Assembly (NCBI RefSeq): GCF_021412625.1
Contig: NZ_JAKCFI010000003.1
Span: 620,001-684,000 of the forward strand
Source: Myxococcus stipitatus
GTDB taxonomy: Bacteria; Myxococcota; Myxococcia; Myxococcales; Myxococcaceae
DNA length: 64,000 nucleotides
Reading direction: 5' to 3'
The position numbers and the translations under genes were made by a program. This document shows positions 42,070 to 51,050 of this stretch, one piece after another; the stretch's first letter is position 1, and the number at the start of each line of letters is the position of its first letter. Below the pieces are notes generated by a model. It did no database searches. It saw nothing but the letters and a program-made list of their open reading frames with translations, and was not told the origin of the DNA.

Positions 42070-44388
42070 ATGAAGCACACGGTGTCCAAGAGGCTCGTCG
42101 CGGCGGGCGGTCTGTTCCTATCGCTGCTGGCGACGGTGGCGCACGCGGCCCTGCCGCCCTCCGCGGTGGCCTCGAGCGCGCCCGACGAGGGCGACCCGCG
42201 CGTGGAGGCCGCGCTGCTGGTCGACTCCACCCAGGTGAAGCCCGGCGACACCTTCCGCGTGGGCGTGCGCTTCCGCTTGGATCCAGGCTGGCACATCTAC
42301 TGGAAGAACCCCGGTGACTCCGGCCTGGAGACGGAGGTCGACTGGGACACGCCGGGCTCCACGGTGGGGCCGTTGCAGTGGCCCTTCCCCAGCACCTTCC
42401 GCACGCCGGACGGCTTCATCGTCACGCACGGCTACGAGGGCGAGGTGCTCCTGTTCGCCGACGCCACGGCGTCCGCACAGGCCCAGGGCACGCTGCAGCT
42501 GTCCGCCGCGGTGAACGCGCTGGTGTGCGAGGTGCACTGCATCCCCGCGGACATGATGCTCACGCGCACCATCCCCGTGGGGCCCGAGACGCTCCCGGAC
42601 GCGGAGGCGCTGCCCACGTTCGACGCCGCGCGCGCCCGCGTGCCGCGCCCCGTGGAGGACAGCGGCCACGCGGTGAAGCTGGAGCTGGACGCGAAGCAGC
42701 TCACCGCGGGGCAGCCCTTCGCCGGCACCTTCACGCTGACCTCGACGCGCGGCGCGGCGCTGCCCGCGCTGGAGAAGGACTTCTTCGTCCCCGAGCGCAT
42801 CCCCGGCGTGGACGCGGTGCGCCTGAAGGAGCAGGGGCCGGGCCGCTTCGCGCTCGAGGGCAAGGCGGAGCCGGACGTGCCGGAGGCCGAGCCCCGGCTC
42901 AAGGGCGTGCTGCGCCTGGGCACGGCGGCCACCGGCTTTCACGCGCTGGCGGTGGACGTCCCCCTGGCGCCCGTGGTGGCCGCCGTGGGCGTGGGCCCGG
43001 CGCCCGTGGTGGCGAAGGCCCCGTCCATCAAGGACTCGCTCGCGGCGGTGAAGCCCGCGGCCCCGGCGGCGCCCGCCGCCGCGTCGGCCGGGTCCTCGAT
43101 GGGCCTGGGCATGGCGCTGCTGTTCGCGTTCCTCGGCGGCGCGCTGCTCAACCTGATGCCGTGCGTGTTCCCGGTGCTGGCGCTCAAGGCGTATGGCTTC
43201 ACGCGCATGGTGAAGCAGGAGCAGGGCCGCGTGGGCGCGCACGCCGCGGCGTATGCCGGCGGCATCGTCGGCAGCATGCTGCTGCTGGCGGGCGCGGTGC
43301 TGGCGGTGCGCGCGGGCGGCGCGAGCGTTGGCTGGGGCTTCCAGTTCCAGGAGCCGCTCTTCGTCGCCACGGTGAGCGCGGTGCTGGTGGTCTTCGCGCT
43401 CAACCTCTTCGGCGTCTTCACCGTGGGCCTGGACGGCACGTCGCTGGCGGGCCGGGTGGACCAGAGCCACGGCCTCCTGCACAGCGCGGGGGAGGGCGTG
43501 CTCGCGGTGGTGCTCGCCACGCCGTGCTCGGCGCCGCTGTTGGGCACGGCGGTGGGCTTCGCCTTCGCGGCGGGCCCCTTCACGGTGCTGGCCGTCTTCA
43601 CCGCGCTCGGGCTGGGGCTGGCGCTGCCGTTCTGCGTGCTGGTGCTGGTGCCGGGGTTGGCGAAGCGGCTGCCCAAGCCGGGCGCGTGGATGGAGCGCTT
43701 CAAGCAGGTGCTGGGCTTCGCGCTGCTGGGCACCACGGTGTGGCTGGTGTGGGTGATGGGCGGGCTGGCGGGCGTGGACGGCATGGCGCGCGTGCTCGCG
43801 TTCCTCGTCGCGGTGGGGCTGGGCACGTGGGTGTACGGCCAGGCGCAGACGCAGGAGGGCGGGCGGCGGTGGGCCTCGCTCGCGGCGGCGGCGGCGGTGC
43901 TGGTGGGCGCGGGCGTCGTGACGCTGCGCTTCGATGACGCGGCTCCGGCGGCGGCGCGGGCGTCCTCCTCGGTGGCGCAGGCGCAGCCGTGGAGCGACGA
44001 GGCGGTGGCCGCGGCGCTGGCGGCGGGGCAGCCGGTGTTCGTCGACTTCACCGCGGACTGGTGCCTCACCTGCAAGTTCAACGAGCGCACCGTGCTGTCG
44101 CGCGAGGAGGTCCGCGCCGCCTTCACCGAGCACCAGGTGGCCTTCTTCGTGGCGGACTGGACGCGCCGCGACGCGCGCATCACCGCCCGGCTGGCCGAGC
44201 ACGGCCGCGCGGGCGTCCCCATGTATCTGGTGCTCTCCCCCGGCGCCGCGGACAAGCCGGAGGTGCTGCCGGAGCTGTTGACGGTGGACTCCGTGGTGGA
44301 CGCGGTGAAGCGCGCCTCGGCGTGCTCGCCGACGAACCGGACGGATGGTTCGAAGGTCCTCTGCGCCGCGGGGCTGCCGAAGCCTTGA
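42070..44388 (+). CDS. dsbD: Thiol:disulfide interchange protein DsbD
   Basis: A 772-residue inner-membrane protein carrying electrons from cytoplasmic thioredoxin to periplasmic partners. Signal peptide 'LVAAGGLFLSLLATVAHA', then an alpha-like N-terminal domain (with Cys153 and Cys157 in 'NALVCEVHCIP'). The membrane region (~335-620) contains the two conserved cysteines in 'NLMPCVFPVLALKA' (Cys365) and 'ATPCSAPLLGT' (Cys486). The C-terminal thioredoxin domain has 'FTADWCLTCKFN' (Cys665-Cys668) and a nearby 'GVPMYLVLSPG' cis-Pro loop. The domain order is the standard DsbD one, with a longer N-terminal part like ScsB. It lies in one operon with the thioredoxin-like gene at 44421. Probably reduces periplasmic c-type or copper proteins and that partner. 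Confidence 0.93.
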   Translation: MKHTVSKRLVAAGGLFLSLLATVAHAALPPSAVASSAPDEGDPRVEAALLVDSTQVKPGDTFRVGVRFRLDPGWHIYWKNPGDSGLETEVDWDTPGSTVGPLQWPFPSTFRTPDGFIVTHGYEGEVLLFADATASAQAQGTLQLSAAVNALVCEVHCIPADMMLTRTIPVGPETLPDAEALPTFDAARARVPRPVEDSGHAVKLELDAKQLTAGQPFAGTFTLTSTRGAALPALEKDFFVPERIPGVDAVRLKEQGPGRFALEGKAEPDVPEAEPRLKGVLRLGTAATGFHALAVDVPLAPVVAAVGVGPAPVVAKAPSIKDSLAAVKPAAPAAPAAASAGSSMGLGMALLFAFLGGALLNLMPCVFPVLALKAYGFTRMVKQEQGRVGAHAAAYAGGIVGSMLLLAGAVLAVRAGGASVGWGFQFQEPLFVATVSAVLVVFALNLFGVFTVGLDGTSLAGRVDQSHGLLHSAGEGVLAVVLATPCSAPLLGTAVGFAFAAGPFTVLAVFTALGLGLALPFCVLVLVPGLAKRLPKPGAWMERFKQVLGFALLGTTVWLVWVMGGLAGVDGMARVLAFLVAVGLGTWVYGQAQTQEGGRRWASLAAAAAVLVGAGVVTLRFDDAAPAAARASSSVAQAQPWSDEAVAAALAAGQPVFVDFTADWCLTCKFNERTVLSREEVRAAFTEHQVAFFVADWTRRDARITARLAEHGRAGVPMYLVLSPGAADKPEVLPELLTVDSVVDAVKRASACSPTNRTDGSKVLCAAGLPKP

Positions 44389-44420
44389 ACCCACGCTGTA
44401 CCCTCACCTGGAGGTACGCC

Positions 44421-45008
44421 ATGAAGCAGGTCCTCACCGCTCTGACGCTCGGCGCCGTCTTCGTCAGCGCGCCCGCCTTCGCCGACGCGGAGGTCGGCAA
44501 GCCGGCCCCGGCCTTCACCCTGAAGGACGAGGCGGGCAAGGAGCACTCGCTGTCGCAGTACAAGGGCAAGGTGGTGGTGCTGGAGTGGACCAACCCGGAG
44601 TGCCCGTTCGTGAAGCGGCACTACGAGGCGGACACCATGGCCAACACCCTGAAGGGCTTCGACGCCAAGAAGGTCGTCTGGCTCGCGGTGGACTCCACGG
44701 CGCACAACACGCCGGAGAAGTCCGCGGCCTGGAAGAAGTCGGAGGGCTTCACCTATCCCGTCCTCCAGGACGCCAGCGGCACGACGGGCAAGGCGTACGG
44801 CGCCAAGACGACGCCGCACATGTACGTCATCGACGAGCAGGGCGTCGTCCGCTACGCCGGCGCCATCGACGACGACCCGCGCGGCAAGAGCGACAAGAAG
44901 GTCAACCACGTGAAGACGGCGGTGGACGCGCTGCTCGGCGGCAAGCCCGTGCCGGCCTCCACCACCACGCCCTACGGCTGCTCCGTGAAGTACAAGGCCG
45001 CGAGCTGA
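44421..45008 (+). CDS. Periplasmic thioredoxin-like (redoxin) protein, probable DsbD partner
   Basis: A 195-residue exported protein; signal 'VLTALTLGAVFVSAPAFA'. The AhpC/TSA-like redoxin fold has 'LEWTNPECPFVKRHY' with a single Cys61 where CxxC proteins have two, and a C-terminal 'TPYGCSVKY' with Cys187, which could act as resolving Cys. The cis-Pro loop 'GAKTTPHMYVIDEQG' is present. GGAGG immediately precedes ATG. It lies 32 bases after dsbD and a terminator follows, so these two form a small operon for periplasmic thiol redox. Likely a peroxiredoxin-type or disulfide-isomerase-type substrate of DsbD. Confidence 0.87.
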   Translation: MKQVLTALTLGAVFVSAPAFADAEVGKPAPAFTLKDEAGKEHSLSQYKGKVVVLEWTNPECPFVKRHYEADTMANTLKGFDAKKVVWLAVDSTAHNTPEKSAAWKKSEGFTYPVLQDASGTTGKAYGAKTTPHMYVIDEQGVVRYAGAIDDDPRGKSDKKVNHVKTAVDALLGGKPVPASTTTPYGCSVKYKAAS

Positions 45009-45034
45009 AACACACACACCGGCGTGGTGCCACG

Positions 45035-45064
45035 GGCCCACTTCTCCTCAGGGGGGAGTGGGCC
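45035..45064 (+). terminator. Terminator of the dsbD operon
   Basis: GGCCCACT (45035-45042) pairs with AGTGGGCC (45057-45064), loop 14 bases, followed by GCGTGTTT. It lies 26 bases after the redoxin stop. Confidence 0.6.
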
Positions 45065-45122
45065 TGCGTGTTTCCCGCTGTTTCGGGTTGCCCTTATTGT
45101 CTGGGTCTCCGAGGCGCCTACG

Positions 45123-45617
45123 ATGGTCGTCATGATGACCACGAGCGCCGAGGAATTCATCATCCGCAAGGCAGGACTCGCGGAGCTGGAAGACGTCATC
45201 CGGTTGCGGCTCGCGTTGATGAGCGAGCTGGCCGCGCCCCGCCCCGAGGAGCTGGCGGTGTGGGAGGCCGCCACGCGGCGATACCTGCCGTCGGCGCTGC
45301 CCGCGGGCCGCTTCCACGTGTGGCTGGCATACGTCGGCGGCGAGGCCGTGGCCTGCGCGGGACTGGCTCCCTACGAGCGGCCGCCTTCCCCCGAGGGGCT
45401 CTCCGGGTTGGAGGGCTACATCGTCAACATGTACACCGCGCCGGCGTGGCGGCGACGCGGCATCTCCCGCGCGCTCCTGGCGGACATGCTCGACTTCGCG
45501 AGGGAGCTGGGCCTGGGGCGGCTGTGGCTGCACGCCTCGCGGGACGGCCGGCCGCTCTACGAGGCCATGGGCTTCTCCACCAACCCCACGGCCCTGGAGT
45601 GGAAGCCCGGGGTGTGA
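45123..45617 (+). CDS. GNAT-family N-acetyltransferase
   Basis: A 164-residue cytoplasmic enzyme. The fold appears in order: front 'IIRKAGLAELEDVIRLRLAL', the acceptor region 'HVWLAYVGGEAVACAGLAPY', then motif A 'NMYTAPAWRRRGISRALLAD', and motif B 'GRLWLHASRDGRPLYEAMGF', which binds acetyl-CoA. The start is uncertain: ATG 45123 or 45132/45135 a few codons later. It follows the dsbD operon terminator and is convergent with the efflux pump gene (10-base gap). Acceptor substrate unknown. Confidence 0.87.
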   Translation: MVVMMTTSAEEFIIRKAGLAELEDVIRLRLALMSELAAPRPEELAVWEAATRRYLPSALPAGRFHVWLAYVGGEAVACAGLAPYERPPSPEGLSGLEGYIVNMYTAPAWRRRGISRALLADMLDFARELGLGRLWLHASRDGRPLYEAMGFSTNPTALEWKPGV

Positions 45618-45627
45618 GCCGCGGGGG

Positions 45628-47115
45628 CTAGGGGTGACGCTGGCGCGGCGTGAGCCCGGGCCGTGACGCCGGCGGCGGGTGGGGCGGGGGGCGTGTGTCC
45701 TTCGACGCCCCGCCGCGCGTCAGCTTCCCCACGTCTCGCGGGAGCATGAGCCACGAGCACAGCGCGCCCACCGCGCACAGGCCGGCGGAAATCCAGAGCG
45801 CGGTGCGCGTGCCCGCGAGGAACGCGTCGCCCGTCTTCCCCGCGAGGCCGCCGAGCAGGGGCAGCAGCGCCACCGCCAGCAGGCCGGCGATGCGCGCCAC
45901 CGCGTTGTTCACGCCGGAGGCGATGCCCGCGTGTCGCTCCTCCACCGCGCCGAGCACCACCGACGTCAGCGGCCCCACCGTGAGGCTCAGGCCCACGCCC
46001 AGCACCAGGACGCCCGGCAGCACCGTGTCCACGTAGCCTCCGCCCCGGTGCAGGCGCGTCAGCAGCGCCATGCCCGCGCCCGCCAGCAGGGGGCCCACCG
46101 TCATCAACGGCCGCGCGCCGGTGTAGCCCGCGAGCCGTCCCACGGGAGGGGACAGCACGAGCATCAGCACGGTGAGCGGCAGCAGCGACGCCCCCGCCGC
46201 CAGCGCCGAATACCCGAGCTGTTGTTGCAGCGCGAGCAGGACGAGGAAGCTGACGCCCCCCAGCGCGAAGTAGACGGCGAGCGTGGTGAGGTTGGCGCCG
46301 GAGAAGGTCCTCGAGCGGAACACGCCGAGCGGCAGCATGGGGTGTCGTCCCCGCGCCTGGATGACGAGGAACACCGCGAGCGTCGCCACGCCGCCCACCG
46401 CCGCGAGCACGGGCGCCGCCGTCCAGCCGTGCGCGGGGCCCTCGATGAGCGCGTAGATGACGCCGCCCAGGCCGAGCGCCGCCGTCACCGACCCGGCGAT
46501 GTCCAGCTTCCGGGGCTGGCCCGACGGCGCGTCGTCCGGCACGTGGCGCAGCGTCGTCCACGCGGTGAGCAGGGCCATGGGCAGGTTGATGAAGAACACC
46601 AGCCGCCACGAGGCGACGTCCACCAGCCAGCCGCCGAGCAGCGGCCCCAGCGCGGTGGTGACGCCGGACAGGCCCGCCCAGGCGGACACCGCGCGCTGCC
46701 GGTCCTCCTCCGGGAACGACGTGCGCAGCATGGCGAGGCTCGCGGGCACCAGCAGCGCGGCGCCCATGCCCTGGGCCGCTCGGAAGACGGCGAGCGTCCA
46801 GGCGTTGGGCGACAGGCCGCACAGCACCGAGCAGGCGGTGAACGCGAGCACCCCGAGCAGGAAGACGCGCCGCTGCCCCCACGCATCGCCCAGGGCGCCG
46901 CCGGTGAGCACCAGCGCGCTGAGCGTGAGCAGATAGCCATCCACGGCCCACTGGAGGCCGGCCAGGCCGGTGTGCAGTTCACGGTCCAGCGCGGGCAGGG
47001 CGACGTTGACCGCCGTCGAATCGAGGAAGGCCATGCCGCTGCCGAGCACGCTCGCCATCAGCACGCACCTGCCGCGTCGACTGTCGTACGAGACGGTGGC
47101 GGTGGCGGAGGACAT
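45628..47115 (-). CDS. DHA2-family MFS efflux transporter (EmrB/QacA type)
   Basis: A 495-residue inner-membrane drug:H+ antiporter with 14 predicted helices. Family motifs visible: 'LDSTAVNVALPALDRELHTG' (helix 1, motif D1), 'GDAWGQRRVFLLGV' (motif A), 'AAQGMGAALLVPASLAMLRT' (motif B) and 'SGVTTALGPLLGGWLVDVAS' (motif C of exporters). The C-terminal tail is Pro-rich. ATG 47115 with GGAGAGG upstream is chosen. No membrane-fusion partner gene is adjacent. It is convergent with the GNAT gene and divergent from the UBP zinc finger. Substrates are likely hydrophobic compounds; not determinable. Confidence 0.9.
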   Translation of the reverse strand: MSSATATVSYDSRRGRCVLMASVLGSGMAFLDSTAVNVALPALDRELHTGLAGLQWAVDGYLLTLSALVLTGGALGDAWGQRRVFLLGVLAFTACSVLCGLSPNAWTLAVFRAAQGMGAALLVPASLAMLRTSFPEEDRQRAVSAWAGLSGVTTALGPLLGGWLVDVASWRLVFFINLPMALLTAWTTLRHVPDDAPSGQPRKLDIAGSVTAALGLGGVIYALIEGPAHGWTAAPVLAAVGGVATLAVFLVIQARGRHPMLPLGVFRSRTFSGANLTTLAVYFALGGVSFLVLLALQQQLGYSALAAGASLLPLTVLMLVLSPPVGRLAGYTGARPLMTVGPLLAGAGMALLTRLHRGGGYVDTVLPGVLVLGVGLSLTVGPLTSVVLGAVEERHAGIASGVNNAVARIAGLLAVALLPLLGGLAGKTGDAFLAGTRTALWISAGLCAVGALCSWLMLPRDVGKLTRGGASKDTRPPPHPPPASRPGLTPRQRHP

Positions 47116-47288
47116 GCCTCTCCACCGTGAGCCTCCGGCGAGCCGCGCGCCACCGTTCACGCGCCGGGCATGAGGGGAGGCCCGTCGCGGGAGCGGGGGC
47201 CCGGCCGCCCGCGTCCTCGCTGGATGGTGGCCACCGTCCGCCGTGCGCAGCATGTCGGCCAGGGCGCAATCCCCCAAGGAGACGGCAC

Positions 47289-47582
47289 ATGGCGACCGAA
47301 TGCATCCATATCGAGCGGGCGGGTAACCCGGAGCCGCGCAGCCAGGGCTGCGAGGAATGTCTGAAGATGGGGGCCCGCTGGGTCCACCTGCGGCGCTGCC
47401 TCGACTGCGGCCACGTGGGGTGCTGTGACTCGTCGCCCAACAAGCACGCGACGAAGCACTTCCACCAGACGCGTCACCCCGTCATCCAGTCCTTCGAGCC
47501 CGGGGAGGCGTGGGTATGGTGCTACGAGGACCGTGTCCTCATGGACGAACGGCCCCAGCGGATGGAGGAGGCGCGGACCTAG
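47289..47582 (+). CDS. UBP-type zinc-finger protein
   Basis: A 97-residue protein that is nearly all ZnF-UBP domain, the fold that in eukaryotic deubiquitinases binds the ubiquitin C-terminus. The zinc ligands run 'GCEECLKMGARWVHLRRCLD', 'CGHVGCCDSSPNKHATKHFH' and 'QTRHPVIQSFE'. AAGGAG lies seven bases before ATG 47289. Such small proteins occur in many bacteria without ubiquitin; role unknown. It is divergent from the efflux pump and precedes the membrane protein gene. Confidence 0.9.
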   Translation: MATECIHIERAGNPEPRSQGCEECLKMGARWVHLRRCLDCGHVGCCDSSPNKHATKHFHQTRHPVIQSFEPGEAWVWCYEDRVLMDERPQRMEEART

Positions 47583-47673
47583 CCCGCGCTTCACCTCGGC
47601 GCCCCCCGAGGGAATCGGTTACGGTGTGCGCCTCTCGAGCACGGCGGCGGTGGCCGCCACGAGGTGGCGTGAG

Positions 47674-49425
47674 ATGGAGGCGCGAAGTGGGATGGGGGGC
47701 CTGGCTCCCTCGGGGTGGCGGAGGTTCCAGCCCGAGCTGTGGCTTGCCCTGGGGGCCCTGTGCGTGGGGGGCATCGTCTTCGGATTGATGCGGCTGACGT
47801 GGCCCTCCACGCCGCCGCCCGAACTGGGGCAGCGCCTGCTCCAGACGAGCGACATGCTGCTGGCGCTCGTCGCCTCCGTCCTCACGTTCGTCACCGCCTG
47901 GCCCTTCACCGTGGGCGCGCGCCGCGAGGACCCCGTCTCGGTCCGTCACCGCTGGCGGGCCTTCCTCTGTCTGTGGGGCTTGTTCGCGGCCATCTTCCTG
48001 GCGTGGTGGGTGGGCGAGTGGCCTGGCCACTACATCAGCGACTCCCGCGCCTCGCTGAGGGTCTCCAGCCAGTTCCAGGTGGACCCGTGGCTGAGCACCT
48101 TCTGGGGCATCTGGGCGCATGCGCTCCACCGCGCCACCGGCCAGTTCTCCACCACCACGCTCTTCAACGTCCTCGTGTTCAGCGTGTTGCTGGCGGACTT
48201 CTTCTCCCTGCTGCTGCACCTGGGGCTGTCGCGCAAGGTGGGGGGCTTCTTCATCGCCCTGGTGGTGACGTCCATCCCCCTGGGCCTGTTGGTCATCTTC
48301 GTCTCGCACGACATCCTCAACGCGCTCCTGCGCCTGGGCGTCGCGCTCATCCTGCTGCGCGCCATGGTGCGGCGTACGCTCACCGGGCGGTCCGGGGTCA
48401 CGCCCATCACCCTGCCGGCGCTGGTGCTGCTGACGGCCACGGCCACGTTCCTGCGCGGAGACAGCCTGGCGCTGGTGCTCTACGTGCCCGTCGTGCTGGT
48501 GCTGTCGCGCCAGGTCCGTCTCGCGCTCGCGGTGGCGGTGCTCGTGGGCACGGTGGGGCTCATGCAGGTGTTCCGGCGGGGCGTCGAGCCACGCCTCATC
48601 GTCTTCTGGCCCGAAATCACCCAGCGCTACACCCTGTCGCTCCTCCTCAACCCGCTGGGCTTCATGGTGACCAACCACTACTTCACGGTGGACCCGGAAG
48701 GGGACAAGGCGGTGATGGACGCGGTGGTCGCCTACTCCTGCCTGCGGGACAGGTACGTCCTCGAGGAGTCCCCTTGCTATTGGGAGGCCCTCCATCCGCC
48801 GGTGACGCCCGAGAAGATGGCGGAGCTGAAGAAGCTCTACGTCCGCATGGCGCTCGACAATCCCGCGTTGCTGTTCTCCAACCGTGTCATCACGTTCGCG
48901 GGGACGTTGGGCCTGAGCGTCAGGGCGCCGCCGCCCTTCATCTTCGGACGGGAGGTCGCGGACGCGGACGTGGTCTATTCCGCGGAGGGGGCCCGGTTGC
49001 TCGCGGAGCACGGCCTGGACCCGGCCAAGGCGCCCCGGGCGCTCGCCCGCTTCACCCACTGGCTGCGCGACGCGAGCTGGACGGTGACGCGGGGCCGGAG
49101 CTCCCTCTACTTCCCCTGGAATGGCGTGCCCGCGCTGCTGCTGACGCTGTGGCTGGTGTCCCGGTGGCGCTCGCTGCCCGTGTCCGCGGTGACCGCGGGC
49201 GCCGTCCTGGCGCCCGCCTTCATGGTGTTCCTCGCCGCGCCCGCCAGCCACCCGTCCTACGTCACGGACCTGTGGGTGTTCGGCCATCTCGCCCTCCCCC
49301 TGGCCTGGTTCGAGGCGCGGGTGCTGCGCGCGCGGCCCGCCGTCCAGCCGCCGTCAGCGGGAGGGGAAGGCGGGGACGCGGGTGCGCTCGATGTGGCCCC
49401 CGCTCACCTGCGCCACAACGGTTGA
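47674..49425 (+). CDS. Polytopic membrane protein, GT-C-like, glycan locus
   Basis: A 583-residue protein with about ten to twelve membrane helices. It has a small soluble tail and a loop after the third helix 'WWVGEWPGHYISDSRASLRV', which recalls the acidic first loop of GT-C glycosyltransferases, though the match is loose. A second loop has 'NHYFTVDPEGDKAVMDAVVA'. It may be a membrane glycosyltransferase, polymerase or flippase for the glycan locus next to it; the family is not recognised. The ATG at 47674 lacks a good ribosome site; the frame before it is unconvincing. Its 3' end overlaps the convergent GT2 gene by 72 bases. Confidence 0.6.
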   Translation: MEARSGMGGLAPSGWRRFQPELWLALGALCVGGIVFGLMRLTWPSTPPPELGQRLLQTSDMLLALVASVLTFVTAWPFTVGARREDPVSVRHRWRAFLCLWGLFAAIFLAWWVGEWPGHYISDSRASLRVSSQFQVDPWLSTFWGIWAHALHRATGQFSTTTLFNVLVFSVLLADFFSLLLHLGLSRKVGGFFIALVVTSIPLGLLVIFVSHDILNALLRLGVALILLRAMVRRTLTGRSGVTPITLPALVLLTATATFLRGDSLALVLYVPVVLVLSRQVRLALAVAVLVGTVGLMQVFRRGVEPRLIVFWPEITQRYTLSLLLNPLGFMVTNHYFTVDPEGDKAVMDAVVAYSCLRDRYVLEESPCYWEALHPPVTPEKMAELKKLYVRMALDNPALLFSNRVITFAGTLGLSVRAPPPFIFGREVADADVVYSAEGARLLAEHGLDPAKAPRALARFTHWLRDASWTVTRGRSSLYFPWNGVPALLLTLWLVSRWRSLPVSAVTAGAVLAPAFMVFLAAPASHPSYVTDLWVFGHLALPLAWFEARVLRARPAVQPPSAGGEGGDAGALDVAPAHLRHNG

Positions 49426-50196
49426 GGTGTAGGGCCGGCCCGGACGGCTGCTCCAGTCCTTCGCGAGGAAGGCGTCCGGCGCCTTGGCGTACTCCACCGC
49501 GATGCGGCCCGTCTGGAGCGACTGGCGCACCATGCGCACGTTGCTGACCTGGTCCTCCTCGCGCCAGCTCAGCGGGAAGAAGCCGAAGCGCGAGCGCCGG
49601 TGGATGCCCGCCAGCAGCAGGTGGATGTTGAACGTGAGGTTGTCCGGGAAGCCCAGGTAGAAGCGCGGCTCCAGGTAGCGCACCGAGTACAGGTTGAGGC
49701 CGGAGCCCAGGTCGTACACGCGCCGCCGCGCCGCTGCGGAGAACAGCAGGTTGAAGACGTGGTTGCCCAGGGTGCGGAACAGCGAATAGCCCTGCAGCCG
49801 CGAGCCGCGCATGAAGCGGCTGCCCAGCAGCGAGTCCTGCTCCCGGTAGTCCCCGGCGTCGAGGATGGGAATCAGGTCGTTGATGTCCGCCTGGTCGTCC
49901 CCGTGCAGCACCACCACCCGGTCGAAGCCGTGCGCGAGCGCGTACTCGAAGGCCACCTTGTGCGAGCCGCCGAGGTTGTAGTTGTCGTCGTTGACGAGCA
50001 CCTTGCCCGGCAGGTGCTGGAGCTTCGCGAGCCCCTGCGCGGCGGCCTCCACGCCGTTGTCGCGGCTGCCGTTGTCCACCACGATGATTTCCGCGAAGCG
50101 GCGCTGCACGTCCTCGCCGAAGCGACCGAGCACGCGCGGAACCTGCCGCTCGCAGTTGTACATGGGGATGAAGACGAGGATGCGTTCGGCGGCCAC
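49354..50196 (-). CDS. GT2-family glycosyltransferase (polyprenyl-phosphate sugar synthase-like)
   Basis: A 280-residue cytoplasmic GT-A enzyme. Motifs: 'ILVFIPMYNCERQVPRVLGR', 'IIVVDNGSRDNGVEAAA' (first Asp), 'VLVNDDNYNLGGSHKVAFEY' and 'RVVVLHGDDQADINDLIPIL' (metal-binding DxD region, 98-104). The overall shape resembles dolichyl-phosphate-mannose-type synthases without C-terminal helices. The start is GTG 50196 with AAGGAG six bases upstream. Last gene of the HAD / fusion / nucleotidyltransferase / GT2 operon. Donor and acceptor unknown. Confidence 0.88.
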   Translation of the reverse strand: MAAERILVFIPMYNCERQVPRVLGRFGEDVQRRFAEIIVVDNGSRDNGVEAAAQGLAKLQHLPGKVLVNDDNYNLGGSHKVAFEYALAHGFDRVVVLHGDDQADINDLIPILDAGDYREQDSLLGSRFMRGSRLQGYSLFRTLGNHVFNLLFSAAARRRVYDLGSGLNLYSVRYLEPRFYLGFPDNLTFNIHLLLAGIHRRSRFGFFPLSWREEDQVSNVRMVRQSLQTGRIAVEYAKAPDAFLAKDWSSRPGRPYTSTVVAQVSGGHIERTRVPAFPSR

Positions 50197-50264
50197 GAGA
50201 GGCTCCTTCGCGCGGGTGCGCGGGTGCTGCGTCGCGGCTCCCCTACCGCGCCGCCCGGCGCCGT

Positions 50265-51014
50265 TCAAGGCGTCGTGGGGCCCTGGGCCTGGTACTGGCG
50301 CAGCTCCTCCGGCGTGCCGAAGGAGGCGTAGCGCGACACCTTCGCCGCCCGCACCGCGCCGCCCGCGTCCAGCAGGAGGTTGTAGAGCAGCGACAGGTAG
50401 TACTCGCGCATGCCCTCGGAGATGGGGCGGTCCATCAGCTGGCGGCCCACGTCGAGGAAGTGGCGCTCGGTGGCGAAGAAGTAGGCGCCCATGATGGCGG
50501 CGTCGGAGATGACCACCTTCTCCGCCGTGCGCACCACCCGGTCCCCCTCGCACTTCGCATAGCTGTAGCGCGGCAGCTGGGAGGGGAAGGTGAGCAACCC
50601 GCCGGCGAGCGTGGGGTCGTCGCTGGCGAGCGCCGCGCGCACCAGGTCGCGATACGCCGGGCTGTCGAACCACAGGTCGCAGTCCATGACCAGCAGGCCC
50701 CGCTCCCCGGTCATCCGTCCGGACGCCGCGAGCGCCGTCTCCACCGCGCCCCGGGTCATCTCCTCCAGAATCACCACCTCCAGCCCGGGCACGGCCTCCC
50801 GCAGGAGCGTGGCCAGCCGGAACTGCTCCTCGTGCGGCCGGCGCACCACGGCGGTGTGCACGACCTCCAGCCCCCAGTCCGACAGGCTGGAGAGGGCCTT
50901 GAGCACCATGGGCATGCCATCCACGGGGATGAGCGGCTTGGGCGTGGTGAAGCCCGCGTCGGCGAAGCGCGAGCCGAGGCCGGCCATGGGCAGCAGGACG
51001 TGGAGCGGACGCAT
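50265..51014 (-). CDS. Sugar-phosphate nucleotidyltransferase-like protein
   Basis: A 249-residue NTP-transferase. The signature 'LLPMAGLGSRFADAGFTTPK' with 'PLIPVDGMPMV' (GxGxRF...KP) binds the nucleotide, and 'GLLVMDCDLWFDSPAYRDLV' supplies the Asp for the metal. It should form NDP-sugar or CDP-alcohol-type activated groups (LicC/IspD-like scale), but the substrate is not readable. It lies between the flippase-kinase fusion and the GT2 gene, so it probably activates the product of the kinase. Confidence 0.85.
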   Translation of the reverse strand: MRPLHVLLPMAGLGSRFADAGFTTPKPLIPVDGMPMVLKALSSLSDWGLEVVHTAVVRRPHEEQFRLATLLREAVPGLEVVILEEMTRGAVETALAASGRMTGERGLLVMDCDLWFDSPAYRDLVRAALASDDPTLAGGLLTFPSQLPRYSYAKCEGDRVVRTAEKVVISDAAIMGAYFFATERHFLDVGRQLMDRPISEGMREYYLSLLYNLLLDAGGAVRAAKVSRYASFGTPEELRQYQAQGPTTP

Positions 51015-51050
51015 GGGGGAGGGCCTTTCGGTGGAGGCGCGCGCCTGGGT

